A stretch of 64,000 nt of DNA. It comes from Chitinophagaceae bacterium. GTDB lineage: Bacteria > Bacteroidota > Bacteroidia > Chitinophagales > Chitinophagaceae. Of the stretch, positions 35,136 through 44,935 are shown piece by piece. Below the pieces are notes generated by a model, which did no database searches, was not told the DNA's origin, and worked only from the letters and a program-made list of their open reading frames with translations. Both the position numbers and the translations under genes were made by a program. Position 1 is the first letter of the stretch. Each line of letters starts with the position of its first letter. The stretch covers positions 124,001-188,000 of the forward strand of contig JAEUVJ010000018.1 in assembly GCA_016787085.1 (NCBI GenBank), in the 5' to 3' direction.

Positions 35136-37322
35136 ATGAAACAAAGTATAACAAAAATTATCCTGGTACCGGTATCAGCGATAGTATTGATCACTTCTTT
35201 TGTTTCGTGCAAGAAGTTCCTTACGGAAAAACAGGTGGCCAGCCTGACGCAGGATTATTATAAAGACGAGAACGGGCTGAACTCGCTTATCAACGGATTG
35301 TATGTCATTGCCCGTGTCAAACACGAATGGGATGGCAATGGCGCCAAGCTGATCGAACCCGAATCGGATGCTTATATGCATGTGGACCCGAATTTTGCCC
35401 GGTTTGCCAGTGCCGCCTACGGAACCAACACCAGTACTATCGCCGCACAGAATGTCAATAATTTCCTTGGCTCTGCCAATGCAGCCTACGCACCAATGGG
35501 TACGTACCCGCATATCAATAATTGTAATATTGCCCTTGATATTATTGATAACATAAAACCGGGAAGGTTCGGCAGCGATGAAACATACTGGAAGACCCGG
35601 CGGTCGGAGATACTTTTTCTGCGTGCATGGGCTTATTACATGGTGTCGAACCAATTGGGAGATGTACCCTTGCTGCTGACCCCCAAAACACAGGACAATG
35701 GTATTTATTATTACCCGAAAGCCAAACTGGAAGATATCTATAAGCAGCTTATCGCTGATATACGTTATGCGTATGAGAACCTTCCGGCTACTACTACTGA
35801 CAGGGGACGCATCAACAAATGGGCGGCAGGACATTTCCTGGCTAAGCTCTACCTGAACAGGGCCCAGGCGGCAGGTTACTCCAGCAGCAGCGAAACTCAC
35901 CTGAAGATGCTATATAAAGGGAATGTTACTACTGATCTTGATTCAGTGATCCTGATCGCATCTGAAGTGATCACAGGCAAAGGCGGTGCTGCAGGTCTGG
36001 CGCCTGATTACTGGACATTGTTCAACCCGGCTGTTTCTGAAACCAACCCTCATGCAGAAGTATTGTGGGCCGCACAGTTTGATATTAACATCACGCTTGA
36101 CGGACGCTTCGGTGGTAACCGTTCCTGCAACTACCATACCGGTGATTATACTGCCAATACCGGGGTAACCCGTGTGCAGGCATACGGTCGTCCTTTTGCA
36201 ACGTACAAACCGACGGACTGGGCATATGATAATTTTAAAAATAAAGTGGATGATTCAAGGTATTACAAGACCTTCTTGTATGAGTATATCGCCAACATGC
36301 CCAATAATACCAGTACATCCTTTACATGGAGTGCGGCTGCCGCAACCTGGTGGAATGCAAACAAACCTCCGACGGAGCCGACAGTGACAGCAGGCAGTAA
36401 GCGTATCCTGAGCGGGCAAAGAGCTCTTATTTACCTGGAGAACCAGCGAAGTGAAGCATTGGATTCTGCCATGGTGATGAGCATGCCTTTCCAGTTCCTG
36501 GTTCGCTGGGTGCGTTCAGCTGTTACGGGCAGGTATTATTATCGCCTCTGGTGGGATGCGACCAATATGGGCCTGGCTACCAATCGCAGGAATATTTACC
36601 TGTCCTCGAGAAAATTTGTAGATCCCCTGAGAGGTGGAAGCAGTGATGAGGCCAACTTCAACAGTGAATCGGGCACCCGTGATGCGATCCTGATGCGCCT
36701 GGCAGAAACATTCCTGATAAGGGCCGAAGCGTATGGACGAAAAGGCCAGTATACACAGGCCGTAGCTGATATCAATGTTGTACGCCAGCGGGCTGCTTAC
36801 AAAAGCGGTGAAGGCCGTCCCAAAGCATTGGTAGAGTGGGAACCCCAGGGAACGATACTCACAGCTGCTGAAAAAACTGCACCATATAGCGCTAATGGAA
36901 GTTCCAATACGAGAATGCTGGCGACTGAGAATTATTTTACACCCGCCACTCCCGAAGCCACTGCAGAAGGATATATGCCTGTGGTGACATCCAAGCAGGA
37001 TATGTTCATTCATTTTATTTACAATGAAAAGGCCCGTGAGTTTCTGGGTGAGGGTGTTGGCTGGGAGGATCTGCACAATGCGGGCATTTTGTATGAACGA
37101 CTACAGTATTTGAACCAGATGGCCTCTGAAATGGCAGGTCTCTGGCCTGTAGCCTTTAATATTGATAACGGCAACGGGCAAAATGGTAACGGGAAAGGGC
37201 AGATGAAAAAGCATCACACGTTCCGGCCCTGGCCCAATGCTTACCTGATACAATTAACTGACCAGGAGGGTAACCCGTTGGATGCATCGGCTATTGCGGC
37301 TTACCAGAACCCTGGTTATTGA
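35136..37322 (+). CDS. SusD/RagB-type surface glycan-binding lipoprotein 2
   Basis: The 728-residue lipoprotein has lipobox FVSC and SusD domains: N-terminal KKFLTEKQVASLTQDYYKDE and FLRAWAYYMVSNQLGDVPLL, C-terminal LAETFLIRAEAYGRKGQY and NEKAREFLGEGVGWEDL, ending in AAYQNPGY. At 728 residues it is longer than the usual 500-650 because of extra loops around 380-440 and 590-700 (including a GNGQNGNGKGQ stretch), probably glycan-contacting insertions. It is 27 bp after susC 2 and is followed by the repeated terminator. Confidence 0.94.
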   Translation: MKQSITKIILVPVSAIVLITSFVSCKKFLTEKQVASLTQDYYKDENGLNSLINGLYVIARVKHEWDGNGAKLIEPESDAYMHVDPNFARFASAAYGTNTSTIAAQNVNNFLGSANAAYAPMGTYPHINNCNIALDIIDNIKPGRFGSDETYWKTRRSEILFLRAWAYYMVSNQLGDVPLLLTPKTQDNGIYYYPKAKLEDIYKQLIADIRYAYENLPATTTDRGRINKWAAGHFLAKLYLNRAQAAGYSSSSETHLKMLYKGNVTTDLDSVILIASEVITGKGGAAGLAPDYWTLFNPAVSETNPHAEVLWAAQFDINITLDGRFGGNRSCNYHTGDYTANTGVTRVQAYGRPFATYKPTDWAYDNFKNKVDDSRYYKTFLYEYIANMPNNTSTSFTWSAAAATWWNANKPPTEPTVTAGSKRILSGQRALIYLENQRSEALDSAMVMSMPFQFLVRWVRSAVTGRYYYRLWWDATNMGLATNRRNIYLSSRKFVDPLRGGSSDEANFNSESGTRDAILMRLAETFLIRAEAYGRKGQYTQAVADINVVRQRAAYKSGEGRPKALVEWEPQGTILTAAEKTAPYSANGSSNTRMLATENYFTPATPEATAEGYMPVVTSKQDMFIHFIYNEKAREFLGEGVGWEDLHNAGILYERLQYLNQMASEMAGLWPVAFNIDNGNGQNGNGKGQMKKHHTFRPWPNAYLIQLTDQEGNPLDASAIAAYQNPGY

Positions 37323-37359
37323 TCTTTTTTCGCAAGCAATCGAGGCAATCTAAGAAAAG

Positions 37360-37384
37360 GGCCCTGGCTTTCCGGGGTCTTTTT
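37360..37384 (+). terminator. Rho-independent terminator after SusD 2
   Basis: GGCCCTGG (37360-37367) pairs with CCGGGGTC (37372-37379), then a T run. Compared with the SusD 1 copy, TC became CT in the 5' arm, and both versions still pair through G-U and G-C pairs. The flank 37330-37350 is also identical to the first copy. Confidence 0.85.
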
Positions 37385-37446
37385 CGCTTATTGGAAGCAA
37401 CAGATTATCAGAAGAACTAATACCTTTCAGTACATATTTATTTATT

Positions 37447-38799
37447 ATGAAAAGAAACAAGTTATCACTGCTCATTCTCTGCCTGGGTTTTACAACGGCA
37501 TTGCAAGCCCAGCCTAAAACCGGCAACGATGTAACGACGCCTCTTCATGCAATGAAGCCCGATTACCCGGTTCCATATGAACCGATGAGTAAAGAGAATA
37601 TCAAAAAGGTGTTGGATAAAGTGTTTAACTACCTCGATGCCGTTACGCCGGCACAAATGATCAATAAGCAAACAGGCGAAGAGGTAAGCGACGTGACGAA
37701 AATAGATACCGGTGTTACGGTGAAGCAGGGTGATTTTCGCCTGACAAGTTATGAATGGGGAGTTACGTATACAGGTATGTTGCTGGCCGGGGAAACAACC
37801 GGCGATCAGCGATACACGGAATATACGCGGAAACGTTTTTCCTTTTTAGCGGACTGGATACCGGCTGTAAAGAAACTGGTGACTGCCGGAGCTTATAAAG
37901 GGAGTAACTATCCTTTCAAACAACCGATCGAACCGAAAGCACTCGATGATGCTGGCGCCGTATGTGCAGCCATGATCAAAGCACAAAGGGCCGGTATAAA
38001 TAATAACCTTCGCCCGTTGATCAATAATTATATTGATTTTGTTGCCAACAAAGAATACCGCCTGGCTGATGGTACATTAGGCAGAGTACGTCCGCAAAAA
38101 AATACATTATGGCTGGATGACCTGTACATGGGTGTACCTGCGCTGGCGCAGATGGGCAAACTGACCGGCGATAAGAAATATTATGATGACGCCGTGAAAC
38201 AGGTAAAACAGTTTACACAACGGATGTTCAATAAAGAAAAAGGCGTCTATATGCACGGATGGGTAGAAAGCATGGAAACGCATCCCGAATTTCGCTGGGC
38301 AAGAGCGAATGGCTGGGCGATCATGACAAAAGTGGAATTGCTGGATGTGCTGCCGGAAAGTCATCCCGGAAGAAAATTTGTACTGGATCAGTTGAAAGCA
38401 CATGCTAAAGGTCTTGCATCTTACCAGAGCGGCAGCGGTTTCTGGCACCAGTTATTGGATAGAACCGATTCTTATTTGGAAACATCAGCTACAGCCATTT
38501 ATGCGTATTGCATTGCCCGGGCATGCAACAAAGGCTGGCTTGATCCCGTCACCTATGCACCGATGGCCATGCTGGCATGGAATGCGGTCGCAACGAAAGT
38601 AAACGACAAAGGACAGGTGGAAGGCACCTGTGTGGGTACAGGTATGGCCTTTGATCCTGCCTTTTATTATCACCGGCCTGTCAATGTATTTGCAGCACAT
38701 GGTTATGGCCCGGTACTGCTGGCGGGCGCAGAGCTATACCGCATGATGGAAAAGAATCCGTTCAGGATCAATGATAGCTCGTTGCAGTATTATAAGTGA
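37447..38799 (+). CDS. GH105 unsaturated rhamnogalacturonyl hydrolase
   Basis: The 450-residue protein has a signal peptide ending near LQAQ and a YteR/YesR-like (alpha/alpha)6 barrel. The catalytic segment LWLDDLYMGVPALAQMG (about residue 220) carries the conserved Asp. GWVESMETHPEFRWARANGW and SGFWHQLLDRTDSYLETSATA are also typical. The enzyme hydrates the terminal 4,5-unsaturated galacturonate of rhamnogalacturonan or related oligosaccharides after lyase cleavage. At about 450 residues it is longer than the ~370-residue minimal family members. It begins the enzyme run after SusD 2. Confidence 0.92.
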   Translation: MKRNKLSLLILCLGFTTALQAQPKTGNDVTTPLHAMKPDYPVPYEPMSKENIKKVLDKVFNYLDAVTPAQMINKQTGEEVSDVTKIDTGVTVKQGDFRLTSYEWGVTYTGMLLAGETTGDQRYTEYTRKRFSFLADWIPAVKKLVTAGAYKGSNYPFKQPIEPKALDDAGAVCAAMIKAQRAGINNNLRPLINNYIDFVANKEYRLADGTLGRVRPQKNTLWLDDLYMGVPALAQMGKLTGDKKYYDDAVKQVKQFTQRMFNKEKGVYMHGWVESMETHPEFRWARANGWAIMTKVELLDVLPESHPGRKFVLDQLKAHAKGLASYQSGSGFWHQLLDRTDSYLETSATAIYAYCIARACNKGWLDPVTYAPMAMLAWNAVATKVNDKGQVEGTCVGTGMAFDPAFYYHRPVNVFAAHGYGPVLLAGAELYRMMEKNPFRINDSSLQYYK

Positions 38800-38849
38800 A
38801 TAGACAATAGCGAGTGAAGAGTGAGTCATCTCAGCTTTGATAAACATAT

Positions 38850-40211
38850 ATGATCATAATGGTTAGAAGTAAAATAATAATCTTCAGGGCTTCGGCTTTT
38901 GTTACATTATTTGCTTTCCAGGTATTACAGGCACAGACAGCATCTTTCAAATTTGATTTTGGCTCAGGCAAAACAGCGCCGGGCTATATACAGGTAACCC
39001 CTGAAACCAAATTCAGTTATCAAACCGGTTATGGCTTTGACCCGGGATCTCAAATCGAATCAATTGACCGTGGAGGGAATGCGTTAACAGGCGATTTTAT
39101 TACTTCAAAAAAACCATTTTATTTTTCTGTCAAACTGCCCGATGGGAATTATGATGTGAAGTTGCTTCTCGGAGATGCAAAGGGTACATCAGCTACAACA
39201 ATAAGAACCGAATGCAGGCGGCTGATGCTGGAAAATATCCGCACTGCCAAAGGAAAGATCGTTACACAAACATTCACCGTACATGTGAAGGACAGCCTGA
39301 TACGGGATGCAGCAGGAACCGTGATCAGCCGGGTGCGGTTAAAACCAAGAGAATCGGAATACCTGCACTGGGATAATCTACTTACCATAGAGTTCAACGA
39401 TTCACTGCCGAAAGTGTGTGCAGTGGAAATTACACCTAACAAAACAGCTACTACAATTTTTCTCGCCGGTAATTCCACTGTGGTGGATCAGAGCCGCGAA
39501 CCCTGGGCCGCATGGGGGCAAATGATTCCCCGCTTACTCGTTGCCGGGAAAGCAGCGGTTGCCAATTATGCAGAAAGCGGGGAAGCACTGAACTCTTTTC
39601 TCAGTGCCCGGCGTTTGGAGAAGATACTGAGTGTAATGAAGCCGGGGGATTATTTGTTCATCGAGTTTGGCCATAATGATCAGAAACAAAAAGGAGAAGG
39701 GATCGGACCTTTTACTTCGTATAAAAAGAGTTTGCAGTTATACATCAGGGAAGTAAAAAATAAAGGAGGTATTCCTGTGCTGGTGACATCCATGCACCGC
39801 CGCAATTTTGATTCAACAGGCCGTATCAATAATACATTAGGGGATTATCCCGATGCTGTCCGGCAAACAGGCAAGGAAGAAAATGTTGCTGTTATAGATT
39901 TGAATGCGATGAGTAAGACACTGTATGAAGCGTGGGGACCTGAAAGATCACTAAAGGCATTTGTGCATTATCCGGCCAATTCATTTCCTGGTCAGAAAGA
40001 GGAATTAAAGGATAATACACATTTCAGCCCGTATGGCGCTTATGAGTTGGCTGCATGTATTGTGAGCAGTATCCGGAAACAGATTTTACCATTGTCAAAA
40101 TTTATCAGGAACGATGTGCCGTTATATGACCCGGCCCGGCCATTAGCATTTGAAAAATTCTACTGGCCTCAGAGTTCTTTTGTAAGTTCAATAAAGCCCG
40201 ACGGGAATTAA
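38850..40211 (+). CDS. CE12-type rhamnogalacturonan acetylesterase (SGNH/GDSL) with N-terminal beta-domain
   Basis: The 453-residue protein has a signal peptide (cleavage near LQAQ), an N-terminal malectin/carbohydrate-binding-like beta-domain (about 30-200, FKFDFGSGKTAPGYIQV), and a C-terminal SGNH hydrolase. Block I is FLAGNSTVVDQ with nucleophile Ser, block III is EFGHNDQK, and block V is DNTHFSPYGAYELA with the catalytic Asp and His. CE12 enzymes remove acetyl groups from galacturonate in rhamnogalacturonan. The ATG at 38859 (MVRSKIII) is an equally good start. It ends 1 bp before the GH39-like gene. Confidence 0.9.
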   Translation: MIIMVRSKIIIFRASAFVTLFAFQVLQAQTASFKFDFGSGKTAPGYIQVTPETKFSYQTGYGFDPGSQIESIDRGGNALTGDFITSKKPFYFSVKLPDGNYDVKLLLGDAKGTSATTIRTECRRLMLENIRTAKGKIVTQTFTVHVKDSLIRDAAGTVISRVRLKPRESEYLHWDNLLTIEFNDSLPKVCAVEITPNKTATTIFLAGNSTVVDQSREPWAAWGQMIPRLLVAGKAAVANYAESGEALNSFLSARRLEKILSVMKPGDYLFIEFGHNDQKQKGEGIGPFTSYKKSLQLYIREVKNKGGIPVLVTSMHRRNFDSTGRINNTLGDYPDAVRQTGKEENVAVIDLNAMSKTLYEAWGPERSLKAFVHYPANSFPGQKEELKDNTHFSPYGAYELAACIVSSIRKQILPLSKFIRNDVPLYDPARPLAFEKFYWPQSSFVSSIKPDGN

Positions 40212-40212
40212 T

Positions 40213-41883
40213 ATGAAAAAGATCACAGTTTATACTGTCCTGCTGCCGGCACTTTTTTTTACTATAGCTGCTCATGCGCAATCTCCGGTCATCCATGTTG
40301 ATCTCAATGAAGAAGTGGGCGATATGACGCCCATCTGGGCATGGTTTGGTTATGATGAACCGAACTATACTTATATGAAAGACGGGAAGAAGCTGCTGTC
40401 TGAGATCGCTGCATTAAGCCCCGTGCCTGTATTTGTGCGGGCACATAACCTGCTGACCACCGGTGACGGAACACCGGCATTGAAATGGGGATCCACCAAT
40501 GTGTACACAGAAGATGCGCAAGGCAAGCCTGTCTATTACTGGAAGATCGTTGACAGCATCTTCGATACATACATACAAAGAGGAATGAAGCCGCTGGCGC
40601 AAATTGGTTTCATGCCGGAAGCGCTTTCTTCCAAACCAGATCCCTATAAGCATAACTGGCGGCCCGGTGCGCCTTATAGAGAAGTATTCACCGGCTGGGC
40701 TTATCCACCGAACGATTATACTAAATGGAGAGAACTGATATACCAATGGACAAAGCATTGCGTAGAACGTTACGGAAAAAAAGAAGTAGAAAGCTGGTGG
40801 TGGGAAGTATGGAATGAGCCGAATATCGGTTACTGGCAGGGGACCGTGGAAGAGTACTGTAAAATGTACGATTATGCTGCAGATGGTTTGCTGAAAGCAT
40901 TGCCCACGGCAAGGATCGGGGGATGTAATATCACTGGTGGAGGTTCAAAGTTCCTGCGGACATTCCTTGAACATTGCCTGACCGGTACGAATTACGCAAC
41001 CGGTAAAACAGGTTCACCGCTGCACATGATATTATATCATGCAAAAGGGCAACCACGGGTAGTGAGCGGAACAGTTGTGATGAATGTGGGTACGCAGATG
41101 CGTAATATCCGCGATGCAATGATGACCATAAATGAGTATCCTTCACTCAAACAGCTTCCGCAGGTGATCGGCGAATCTGATCCCGAAGGTTGTGCCGCTT
41201 GCGGCATGAGTACGAATCCTGAGAATGCTTATCGTAACGGCACGATGTATTCCGGCTATACGGCTGCTTCATTTGCCCGAAAGTATTTGCTGGCCGATTC
41301 TTTTAAGGCGAATCTTGCGGGAGCAGTATCCTGGTCATTTGAATTCGAGGATCAGCCCTGGTTTGCCGGTTTTCGTGACCTCGCTACCAACGGTATTGAT
41401 AAACCTGTGCTGAATGTTTTCCGCATGTTCGGTATGATGAAGGGGAAAAGAGTAAAGGTGACAGGCAACCGCATGTATGACCTGAAAACATTTACTGATT
41501 CCAGTGTTAGAGGATTACCCGATATAGGCGGACTGGCTGCAAAAGATAAACACTCAGCTACCATTATGCTTTGGAATTATCATGATGAGGATAAACAGGA
41601 TCAAGGAGAAAGGATCAGTATTAAAATAGAGGGATTGCCTGCAGGTAAGCTCACAATTTCTGAATACCGGATAGATAATGAGCACAGCAATTCATATACA
41701 GTGTGGAAAAAAATGGGGTCACCACAGCATCCTACAGATGCGCAGATAGCAGAACTTGAAAAAGTCGGGCAATTGGTATTGAAAGGAAAGCCATGGACAA
41801 CGAAGAGCAATGATAATAAATACCAGATGACCTTGTGGTTGCCGCGTCAGGGCGTATCCTTACTAAAGATCGAATGGAAATAA
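40213..41883 (+). CDS. GH39-like glycoside hydrolase
   Basis: The 556-residue protein has a signal peptide ending near AHAQ and a TIM-barrel of clan GH-A. The acid/base segment is WWWEVWNEPNIGYWQG (Glu about 200) and the nucleophile segment is PQVIGESDPEGCAACG (Glu about 325). A C-terminal beta-sandwich follows (from about 430). GH39 members are beta-xylosidases, iduronidases or arabinosidases; in this pectin locus an arabinosidase- or xylosidase-type role is possible. Family assignment rests on the WNEP-type motifs and overall layout, so a related GH-A family is an alternative. Confidence 0.75.
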   Translation: MKKITVYTVLLPALFFTIAAHAQSPVIHVDLNEEVGDMTPIWAWFGYDEPNYTYMKDGKKLLSEIAALSPVPVFVRAHNLLTTGDGTPALKWGSTNVYTEDAQGKPVYYWKIVDSIFDTYIQRGMKPLAQIGFMPEALSSKPDPYKHNWRPGAPYREVFTGWAYPPNDYTKWRELIYQWTKHCVERYGKKEVESWWWEVWNEPNIGYWQGTVEEYCKMYDYAADGLLKALPTARIGGCNITGGGSKFLRTFLEHCLTGTNYATGKTGSPLHMILYHAKGQPRVVSGTVVMNVGTQMRNIRDAMMTINEYPSLKQLPQVIGESDPEGCAACGMSTNPENAYRNGTMYSGYTAASFARKYLLADSFKANLAGAVSWSFEFEDQPWFAGFRDLATNGIDKPVLNVFRMFGMMKGKRVKVTGNRMYDLKTFTDSSVRGLPDIGGLAAKDKHSATIMLWNYHDEDKQDQGERISIKIEGLPAGKLTISEYRIDNEHSNSYTVWKKMGSPQHPTDAQIAELEKVGQLVLKGKPWTTKSNDNKYQMTLWLPRQGVSLLKIEWK

Positions 41884-41895
41884 ATTTAAAGAAGT

Positions 41896-43269
41896 ATGAA
41901 AACGTCTTTACCAGTCTGCCTGATCCTTACCGCTTTTTGTGCGGTAACTGTTCATGCGCAAATAGGCAAACGATTTCCTTCTGAACGAAAGGAGATCAAA
42001 GATCCCGTTACCGGCGTCAGGCTTGTTTTCCTTACCAGTACACAAAGTAATGATTCAAAAATTTACCAGACGCATAACCAATGGACATCTGATGGTGAAT
42101 GGCTGATCTTCCGTTCCGGCCGTGTAAGAGGCGAGGCGATGGCTGTGAACGAGAAAACGGGAGAGATGGTACAGGTAACAGAAGGCGGCTATACCGGCAT
42201 GCTGAATATTGCACGTCAGACCATGAAACTATACTTTATGCGTTTGGCAAAGAATGATACGATCCCGGTCACCCCCGGCGACACAGCAAGACGGCGTGTA
42301 CAAAGATCTGTGCAGATCATAGAAGTAGATCTTGAAAAATTATTTGCCGACAGCAAAGCCGGTACATTAAAAAAGGCTGACGTCTATCAGCGTATATGCG
42401 GCACTACGCCTAAAGAACTGGGTGCAGGTGGTGATATGGCATTGGACGGAGATGAAGAATGGGCCTACTTCCGTGTAGGATTGCAGGAAGCAGCAAAACA
42501 CCTCGCACCCGGAACACAGATCGAAAAGAGTTTTGGCCCGCGGAATATGGGTGCAGGGCCTTCCGGTATTGCAGCAATGAATATCCATACCGGGGAAATA
42601 AAACATGTGATATCTGTTCCTTTCCAGGTGGGGCATATCCAAACCAATCCCTGGGTGGCTGGAGAAATTGTGTTTTGCTGGGAAACCGGAGGTAAGTCGC
42701 CGCAGCGAACATGGACGGTCAGGAGTGATGGCACAGGATTACGTCCTTTATACCCCGAATCGGAATATGAGTGGGTAACACATGAGGCGGTGATCTCGAA
42801 AGATGAAGTGGCAATAGCTATAATGGGACATCGTAAAATCGGGAAGGCAGATACAACAGGTACCGGTGTCGGAGGCGCTAATCCCGGTCAGGATCCCGCA
42901 TGGGGCCCATCGGGTACAAGAGAAAAACCGACAGGACTGGGTATCGTCAATCTCCGGACAAAAGAGATGATCATTGCCGGGCAGACCAGATCAGGCAGCG
43001 GTCTCTGGCATGTAACGGGTTCTGCCGACGGGAAATGGGCTGTCGGGGATGATTTTGCACGCAATATCTATTTGATAGACCGGCATACAAATGAAATGAT
43101 CCTGTTATCTGCAGGACATAAGCCAACGGCCGCCGATCACCCGCATCCAACCATGAATGCTGACGGAACAAAAATTCAAATACAATCAGCGATGTTATCG
43201 GCTGACAACCGGTCCATGAATATCTGCATCATTTGTCTGCCGGAAGAATGGGTGAAGAGAAAATATTAG
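41896..43269 (+). CDS. PL22-like oligogalacturonide lyase-family beta-propeller protein
   Basis: The 457-residue protein has a signal peptide ending near VHAQ and a seven-bladed propeller like that of oligogalacturonate lyases (IKDPVTGVRLVFLTSTQ, GHIQTNPWVAGEIVFCWETGG, EWVTHEAVISKD, ADHPHPTMNADGTKIQIQS). Blade order fits PL22. However, the FCHEG segment I recall from classical enzymes reads FCWETG here, and the Gln before the HPH motif is not seen. These are metal-site positions in the family as I remember it. The protein may therefore be a divergent lyase or bind rather than cleave. It is 13 bp after the GH39-like gene. Confidence 0.7.
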   Translation: MKTSLPVCLILTAFCAVTVHAQIGKRFPSERKEIKDPVTGVRLVFLTSTQSNDSKIYQTHNQWTSDGEWLIFRSGRVRGEAMAVNEKTGEMVQVTEGGYTGMLNIARQTMKLYFMRLAKNDTIPVTPGDTARRRVQRSVQIIEVDLEKLFADSKAGTLKKADVYQRICGTTPKELGAGGDMALDGDEEWAYFRVGLQEAAKHLAPGTQIEKSFGPRNMGAGPSGIAAMNIHTGEIKHVISVPFQVGHIQTNPWVAGEIVFCWETGGKSPQRTWTVRSDGTGLRPLYPESEYEWVTHEAVISKDEVAIAIMGHRKIGKADTTGTGVGGANPGQDPAWGPSGTREKPTGLGIVNLRTKEMIIAGQTRSGSGLWHVTGSADGKWAVGDDFARNIYLIDRHTNEMILLSAGHKPTAADHPHPTMNADGTKIQIQSAMLSADNRSMNICIICLPEEWVKRKY

Positions 43270-43276
43270 TAATAGG

Positions 43277-44893
43277 ATGAAAAAGCGAAATAATTTTTTT
43301 TCAGTAGCTATGATGCTGTTGTTTGCTTTTGTTATCTCTGTATGCATGCCTGATACGGCGACCGCACAATTGCTCAACATTAAGAATGATGTGTTCTGGA
43401 ATACAAAAGACGGACAGCCGGTCAACAGCCAGGGTGGTGGTATATTCACGTTTGCCGATCCTGCTACAGGCGTAAAGAAATATTACTGGTATGGCGTTCA
43501 TTATAAAGAGGCGGACATGTATCGCAACGATCCGTCCGTAACATTACCCAATGCGACCTTTGAATCTGTAACATGTTATAGTTCTGCTGATTTAGTTAAC
43601 TGGACATTTGAAGCGGATGTTTTCAGTAAAGAAGAAGCATTTAAAACGGTACCCAAAACATGGGTGGGACGTTTAGGCGTTGCCTATGTAAAAGAGTTGA
43701 ATAAATACGCCATGTTTGTTCAGCATGGCAACCAGGTATTGATTACCCTTGCGGATTCGCCAACAGGTCAATTCACCTGGCATCAGCGGATAAATATGAA
43801 GGAGATGATAGGTACCACAAACACCGGCGACCAAACCGTGTTTACGGATGAAGACAGCGGCAAGTCTTATCTCATCTACTCCTACGGCAGCGGAAGAAAT
43901 AAAATTTATGTTTCTGAAATAGGGGTGAAGGATGGAATGGTGAATTTATTAGACTGCACAAAAGTGTTCCAGGGCGAAAGCAGGGAAGGCAACTGTATGT
44001 TCAAATACAATGGCAGGTATTATATGGCGGCATCAAACATTTATGGCTGGGATGCGTCGTATGCCTATTATCTTGTAGCCGATAATATAAGAGGGCCATA
44101 TCTGCCTGCAAATGATATGCAGGTCATGAAGGGGAGCGAAAACGATTATGCGCATGTAACGCAGACAGGATTTTTCTTCAACATAAAAGGAAGCAAACAG
44201 GAGACAGTTATGTATTGTGGCGATCGCTGGGCCAATTTTGCCGGTAACGGTTTAGGTTACAATCAATGGTTCCCGCTTTCATTTGACGAAGCGGAACCTT
44301 ACTTTAATTCGCTCAGTTCCTGGAATATTAATGCAAAAACAGGCGAGTGGAAAGTGGCTGCCGATAATAACTATGTGAAGAACGGAAGTTTTGAAGCAGA
44401 CAGAAGAAGAATCCCCAGTCATGTAAAACCTGTGCAGGAATATTTGCTTGGCTGGACAACTACTGTTACGGAAGGTATTAAGATTTCACTTGACAGTAAT
44501 AGCTCACCGGCGCTGAATTATTTTAATACAGCAAGTGACCGGAAAACAGTGATTGGCGAAAAAAGCCTGCAGATCAGCGATAAGGTTGATTTTAAACGTA
44601 GCGTGACACAAACCATTTCCTCTTCAAATTACGTGCAATTGAAAGACGGCAATTACCGCTTAACAGCCAAAGTAAAAAACAGCAATGGGTTCAGTAAACT
44701 TGAAATGTATGCAACAAGTAATGGTAAAACACGAATCTGCATTATCACCGGGGAGCATGCTGATTGGACAACCATCAGCATAGACTATGTACCTGTAAAA
44801 GGAGGTAATGTAATGATTGGTTTTATTGCTGAAGGGAAAGCCCATGCGTTTTGTTATGTAGATGATGTAACGTTTGTAAAACAAAATAATTGA
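43277..44893 (+). CDS. GH43-like (subfamily 24/34 type) glycosidase with C-terminal carbohydrate-binding domain
   Basis: The 538-residue protein has a signal peptide (cleavage near TATAQ) and a five-bladed propeller (about 30-350) with SQGGGIF, KKYYWYGVHY, VTCYSSADLVNWTFE, GDQTVFTDEDSGKSYLIYS and ESREGNCMFKYNGRYYMAAS. A C-terminal beta-sandwich of the CBM4/9 kind follows (YVKNGSFEADRRR, LQISDKVDF). The blade motifs resemble exo-beta-1,3-galactanase-type GH43 proteins, in which the usual Asp base is missing; here too no ADP motif is seen in blade 1. Galactan or arabinogalactan side chains are the likely target. Confidence 0.72.
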   Translation: MKKRNNFFSVAMMLLFAFVISVCMPDTATAQLLNIKNDVFWNTKDGQPVNSQGGGIFTFADPATGVKKYYWYGVHYKEADMYRNDPSVTLPNATFESVTCYSSADLVNWTFEADVFSKEEAFKTVPKTWVGRLGVAYVKELNKYAMFVQHGNQVLITLADSPTGQFTWHQRINMKEMIGTTNTGDQTVFTDEDSGKSYLIYSYGSGRNKIYVSEIGVKDGMVNLLDCTKVFQGESREGNCMFKYNGRYYMAASNIYGWDASYAYYLVADNIRGPYLPANDMQVMKGSENDYAHVTQTGFFFNIKGSKQETVMYCGDRWANFAGNGLGYNQWFPLSFDEAEPYFNSLSSWNINAKTGEWKVAADNNYVKNGSFEADRRRIPSHVKPVQEYLLGWTTTVTEGIKISLDSNSSPALNYFNTASDRKTVIGEKSLQISDKVDFKRSVTQTISSSNYVQLKDGNYRLTAKVKNSNGFSKLEMYATSNGKTRICIITGEHADWTTISIDYVPVKGGNVMIGFIAEGKAHAFCYVDDVTFVKQNN

Positions 44894-44935
44894 TTCAGCT
44901 ATCAGTAAATTTACAAAGATTTTTAAGCAACAAAG

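Noticed and set aside
35175..35900. 241-codon minus-strand open frame opposite SusD 2
   Set aside because: Antisense to a well-supported SusD gene, with no protein features of its own.
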